DNA of 16,716 nt from an uncultured Eubacteriales bacterium (GTDB lineage: Bacteria > Bacillota > Clostridia > Christensenellales > CAG-917), in assembly GCA_900549225.1 (NCBI GenBank), contig URNP01000028.1:1-16716 (forward strand). The letters are read 5' to 3'. Of this stretch, positions 13,262-16,716 are shown one piece after another. The notes under the pieces were generated by a model. The model saw nothing but the letters and a program-made list of their open reading frames with translations. It had not been told where the DNA came from and ran no database searches. Each line of letters opens with the position of its first letter. Position 1 is the stretch's first letter. The translations under genes and the position numbers were made by a program.

Positions 13262-16200
13262 ACTTCTACGCTCAACGTACTTCACCCTGCTCGCTCCGAG
13301 CACGTCCTCCAGGCGCGAGAGCAAATCGGGGCAAATCTCCACTTTTTGCGAGAATTCCATAAGTTTAGACACGCCGTTTTGCTTGATTTGCGCTTGGCAA
13401 GGAGTATTTCCGGGGTGCATAGCAAGCACGTCGGACACCATATCCTTTTCCACGTTGTTGAACACGAGCACGTAAAGTATGCCGTTGCTCTTTTTCTGCA
13501 TAGGTTCTGCTTTTGCCGATTCCGCCTTTGCGTTTTGCCAAAGTTCGAGTTTTTCGATAGAGATTTTGGGTTCGCTCTCGTCTCTCAAATCGATTTTGCC
13601 GTACACTTTGAGCGGAGCGTCGGCAAGGAGCAATTCGCCGTACTTTTCATACGCGCGCGGATACATGGAGAAAGCAATCGAGCCCGACCTGTCCTCCACT
13701 CTTCCGACTGCGAATTTTTGCTGTTTCGAGGTGACTTTCTTCTCTGCCGACGACACGATACATCCAAACTTAACCTGCTTATTTTCGAGGTTTTTGTCCA
13801 CCGCCATATTCACGTTGCCGTCCTCGTCCGCCTCTTCGACGTAGAGCATACTCGTGTCGAAATCAAACTCGTGTCTGTCGTCGCGGTAGTCGTCGAGCGG
13901 GTGTCCGGAAAGGTACATGCCAAGCACTTCTTTTTCGTATTTGAGGATATCCGCTTTGGGATACTCTTCCGTTTCGTTATATTTGATTTCCTCGTCCTCG
14001 ATGAGTTCGTCAAACAAGGACAATTGTCCCGAAAGTTTATTCTTTTTGTCGGCAAGCACGGTGTCCATAATGCGCTCGTAAGACGCCATAAGCGTTGCTC
14101 TCGTTTTTCCGAAGCAATCGAGTGCGCCGCCCTTGATAAGGCTTTCGATCATACGCTTGTTGACCTGTCCCGCACAGCGATCGAGGAAGTCGCGAATATC
14201 CTTGAACGGCCCGTTCTGCGCTCTTTCGCTGAGCACGAATTCCATAGCCTGCTCGCCCACGTTCTTTATACCCATAAGACCGTAACGCACGTTTTCGCCC
14301 TCAATCGAGAAGTTCTTTTGCGAGCGGTTGATATCGGGAGAAAGGGTTTTTACGCCCGTTCTACGCAGATAGTTCATATAGTGCTTGACTTCGTCGGCGT
14401 TGGTGATACGGTTATTGACGACAGCCACGATAAAGTGCGTCGGATAGTAGCACTTCAGATACGCCGTCTGATAGGTAAGGAACGTGTATGCGGCGGCGTG
14501 CGATTTGTTGAATGCGTAACTTGCAAACTTCAATATCTGATCGAAGAGGTGATTTGCAATCTCCTCGCTCACGCCGTTGGCAACTGCGCCGGGAACGTAC
14601 TTGCCCGTCTTATCTCCGTCGAGTTTGCCTCCGTGCAGGAATATATCTCGTTGCTGTTCGAGAACGGAGAGTTTCTTTTTTGCGATAGCACGACGCATGA
14701 TATCCGCGCCGCCGAAACTGAATCCCGCGATCTTTTGCGCGATTTGCATAACCTGCTCCTGATACACGATACAGCCGTAGGTGTTTTCGAGTATCTCTTT
14801 GAGGAGCGGATGCGCGTATTGCACGTTTTCGGGGTGGCGTTTGCCCTCCAAGAACAAGTCGATAAACTGCATCGGGCCGGGGCGGTACATGGAGATACCT
14901 GCCACGACGTCCTCGAGGTTGTCGGGCTGAAGTTGCGCCATAAACTTTTTCATGCCGCCGCTTTCAAGTTGGAACACCGCCTCGCAGTCACCCGACGCAA
15001 TGAGTTCATACACTTTGTGGTCTTCGTAGCCGAGTTTGTGGAAGTCGAGATCCACGCCCTTATCAGCCTTGATGAGTTTGAGCGCCTCGTCGATATCGGT
15101 GAGCGTTTTGAGTCCCAAAAAGTCCATTTTGAGAAGTCCGAGTTCCTCAACGATAACTTTGTCGAATTGAGTGGTGACGATATCGCCGTTTCTCGAGAGC
15201 GCGCAGTGTTCGACGATGGGGTCTGCGCAGATAACCACGCCTGCCGCGTGCATCGAGGTCTGACGCGGCATACCCTCGAGTTTCATAGCGACGTCGATGA
15301 CGTTTCTTGCCGTCGGGTTGTTATCGTATATCTTTTTGAAGTCCTCGCTATAGAACTCACTGCCCTCGGTCAACACTTGCGGAAGCAAGGGTTTGCCCAT
15401 TGCGGGGATTTCCTTAACCCAATTTGCCGCTTCGTTGTACGGCACGTCAAGCACGCGCGCAACGTCCTTTACGACAGCCTTTGCCGTCATCGTGGAATAC
15501 GCGATAATCTGCGAAACGTTGTCTTTACCGTACTTTTTGATGCAATAATCTATGATTTCCTGTCGTCTTACGAAGCAGAAGTCCACGTCGAAGTCGGGCA
15601 TAGAAACGCGCTCTTCGCTCAGGAATCTTTCAAAAAGGAGTTGATATTTGAGAGGGTCGATGTCGGTGATGCCGATGCCGTACGCAACGATAGAACCGCA
15701 ACCGCTTCCGCGTCCCGGGCCGACGGGGATTCCCATTTGCTGCGCGGCGTGAACGTAGTCCCACACGATGAGGAAGTAGCCGTCAAAGCCGCACTTGTGA
15801 ATGACTCCGAGTTCGTATTCGAGTCGTTTTTGAATGGTATCGTCGATATATCCGTACTTGCGTTTTACGCCCTCGTAGGCAAGATCGCGAAGGTATTGCG
15901 CCTCGTCGCGATCACCCATTTCCTCGTTCGTATATTTAGGGATGATGGATGCGTGTTTTGTGACGAAATAGTCGCCGTCCACTTTATCTGCAATCTCTCT
16001 CGTAGATGCGATTGCCTCGGGACACCAACTGAACAATTCCGCCATCTCGTCGCCCGATTTGAGATAGAACTCGTCTGTCTCGAAGCGCGCGGCGTTTATC
16101 TCGCTCTTCTTACAGCCGAGCGTAATGCACATCATCGTGTCTTGTATGTCCGCGTCCCCTTTTTCGATATAGTGTACGTCGTTTGTGGCAACCACTTTCA

Positions 16201-16716
16201 CGCCGATTTCACGCGCGATTTGGCAGAGCGGATTCATAACCACCTTATCTTCCGCAAGATGATGGTCTTGAAGTTCGATATAAAAATCACCGGGGGCGAA
16301 CATATCTCTCATCTCGATCGCCGCGGCTTTTGCCTCTTCGTACTTACCTTCCAAAAGAAGATGCGGCACTTTGCCCGCAAGGCACGCCGACAAACATATA
16401 AGCCCTTCGCTGTGCTCTTTGACGTGCTTAAGGTCGATACGAGGTTTCATATAAAAACCGTCCACGAAGGCCATTGACGAGAGTTTCATCAGGTTTTTAT
16501 ATCCCGTCATATTTTTGGCAAGCAAAACGAGGTGATAGCGTTGTTTGAGGACGTCTGCCGTCTTTTGATACATATCGTCCGCAACGTAAAACTCTTGACC
16601 GATAATAGGCTTGATACCGTCGGCGCGAAGCACGGACACGAACGTATGCGCGCCGTACATATTGCCGTGATCGGTGATAGCCACTGCGTCCATACCCCTT
16701 GCCTTAAGAGCGTCGC
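13256..16716 (-). CDS. dnaE: DNA polymerase III subunit alpha (DnaE), 5' end cut by window edge
   Basis: At least 1152 residues are in the window; the reading frame continues off the right edge. The in-frame sequence before the first Met here is DALKARG, which runs into AVAITDHGNMYGA, the usual start of the PHP domain, so only a few tens of residues are missing. Counting from that Met, the catalytic Asp residues are at 367 and 369 in PDFDVDF (366-372) and at 524 in KMDFLGLKT. The palm follows GPGRGSGCGS (325-334). Fingers, tandem helix-hairpin-helix, and an OB-fold with VKFGCIVSS and GRVEDRSGSIAFSMYP occupy the C-terminal third. No exonuclease domain interrupts PHP, so it is DnaE, not PolC. 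It is the replicative polymerase catalytic subunit. The reading ends Arg-Ser-Asn with the stop inside repeat copy D. Confidence 0.97.
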   Translation of the reverse strand, partial: DALKARGMDAVAITDHGNMYGAHTFVSVLRADGIKPIIGQEFYVADDMYQKTADVLKQRYHLVLLAKNMTGYKNLMKLSSMAFVDGFYMKPRIDLKHVKEHSEGLICLSACLAGKVPHLLLEGKYEEAKAAAIEMRDMFAPGDFYIELQDHHLAEDKVVMNPLCQIAREIGVKVVATNDVHYIEKGDADIQDTMMCITLGCKKSEINAARFETDEFYLKSGDEMAELFSWCPEAIASTREIADKVDGDYFVTKHASIIPKYTNEEMGDRDEAQYLRDLAYEGVKRKYGYIDDTIQKRLEYELGVIHKCGFDGYFLIVWDYVHAAQQMGIPVGPGRGSGCGSIVAYGIGITDIDPLKYQLLFERFLSEERVSMPDFDVDFCFVRRQEIIDYCIKKYGKDNVSQIIAYSTMTAKAVVKDVARVLDVPYNEAANWVKEIPAMGKPLLPQVLTEGSEFYSEDFKKIYDNNPTARNVIDVAMKLEGMPRQTSMHAAGVVICADPIVEHCALSRNGDIVTTQFDKVIVEELGLLKMDFLGLKTLTDIDEALKLIKADKGVDLDFHKLGYEDHKVYELIASGDCEAVFQLESGGMKKFMAQLQPDNLEDVVAGISMYRPGPMQFIDLFLEGKRHPENVQYAHPLLKEILENTYGCIVYQEQVMQIAQKIAGFSFGGADIMRRAIAKKKLSVLEQQRDIFLHGGKLDGDKTGKYVPGAVANGVSEEIANHLFDQILKFASYAFNKSHAAAYTFLTYQTAYLKCYYPTHFIVAVVNNRITNADEVKHYMNYLRRTGVKTLSPDINRSQKNFSIEGENVRYGLMGIKNVGEQAMEFVLSERAQNGPFKDIRDFLDRCAGQVNKRMIESLIKGGALDCFGKTRATLMASYERIMDTVLADKKNKLSGQLSLFDELIEDEEIKYNETEEYPKADILKYEKEVLGMYLSGHPLDDYRDDRHEFDFDTSMLYVEEADEDGNVNMAVDKNLENKQVKFGCIVSSAEKKVTSKQQKFAVGRVEDRSGSIAFSMYPRAYEKYGELLLADAPLKVYGKIDLRDESEPKISIEKLELWQNAKAESAKAEPMQKKSNGILYVLVFNNVEKDMVSDVLAMHPGNTPCQAQIKQNGVSKLMEFSQKVEICPDLLSRLEDVLGASRVKYVERRSN

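Noticed and set aside
13346..16477. A plus-strand open frame of 1043 codons opposite dnaE
   Set aside because: It is a shadow of the dnaE codon pattern (few TTA, CTA or TCA codons in frame). The translation is rich in His, Arg, Val and Phe, shows no domain motifs, and dnaE is certain on the other strand.

Overview
The window reads as a chromosomal segment of a low-to-moderate G+C Firmicute, most likely an uncultured gut-type Clostridia lineage. The reasons are the DnaE-type (not PolC) polymerase gene followed directly by pfkA, a YitT-family membrane protein, strong AAGGAG-type ribosome binding sites, and A+T-rich spacers. The taxonomic placement is inference. No rRNA, tRNA, CRISPR array, transposase, integrase or phage gene is visible, and there is no gene-free stretch longer than about 250 bp.

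Layout. Eleven or twelve genes lie on the minus strand and one (yitT-like, 3050-4201) on the plus strand. Read in the direction of minus-strand transcription, the right-hand block is dnaE (runs off the right edge), pfkA (ATP-type phosphofructokinase), a PPi-type phosphofructokinase, an alpha/beta-hydrolase, a TrmA/RlmD-family RNA uracil methyltransferase, a lipoprotein alpha/beta-hydrolase, galM (aldose 1-epimerase), a hexapeptide acyltransferase and a Gph-like HAD phosphatase. This block ends at a strong bidirectional terminator (4239-4268) shared with the convergent yitT-like gene. Sugar metabolism recurs: two phosphofructokinases, a mutarotase, a sugar-type acetyltransferase and a sugar-phosphate-type phosphatase. 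The rest is replication and RNA modification.

The left end (67-2797, minus) is a compact three-gene operon: a duplicated DUF1538 membrane protein, then two different PII-like proteins. Spacing is tight and the last two genes overlap. It looks like a PII-controlled ion transporter. The membrane protein has an acidic, Cys-containing N-terminal tail of about 145 residues. One PII-like protein has a strongly basic, Lys/Ala-rich N-terminal tail. The opposite charges suggest electrostatic docking and make this the best candidate for an undescribed regulatory arrangement here. The operon diverges from yitT across a 252-bp spacer holding two operator-like palindromes.

The most unusual non-coding feature is a dispersed intergenic element in four copies (6835-6882, 8018-8075, 10811-10853, 13213-13261). 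Each has tandem AATTATT heptamers joined to a G+C-rich block. The block forms a clear hairpin in two copies, and the stem sequence differs between those two while pairing is kept. All copies have the same orientation, each just downstream of a minus-strand gene. In two cases (dnaE and the RNA methyltransferase) the repeat itself supplies the stop codon.
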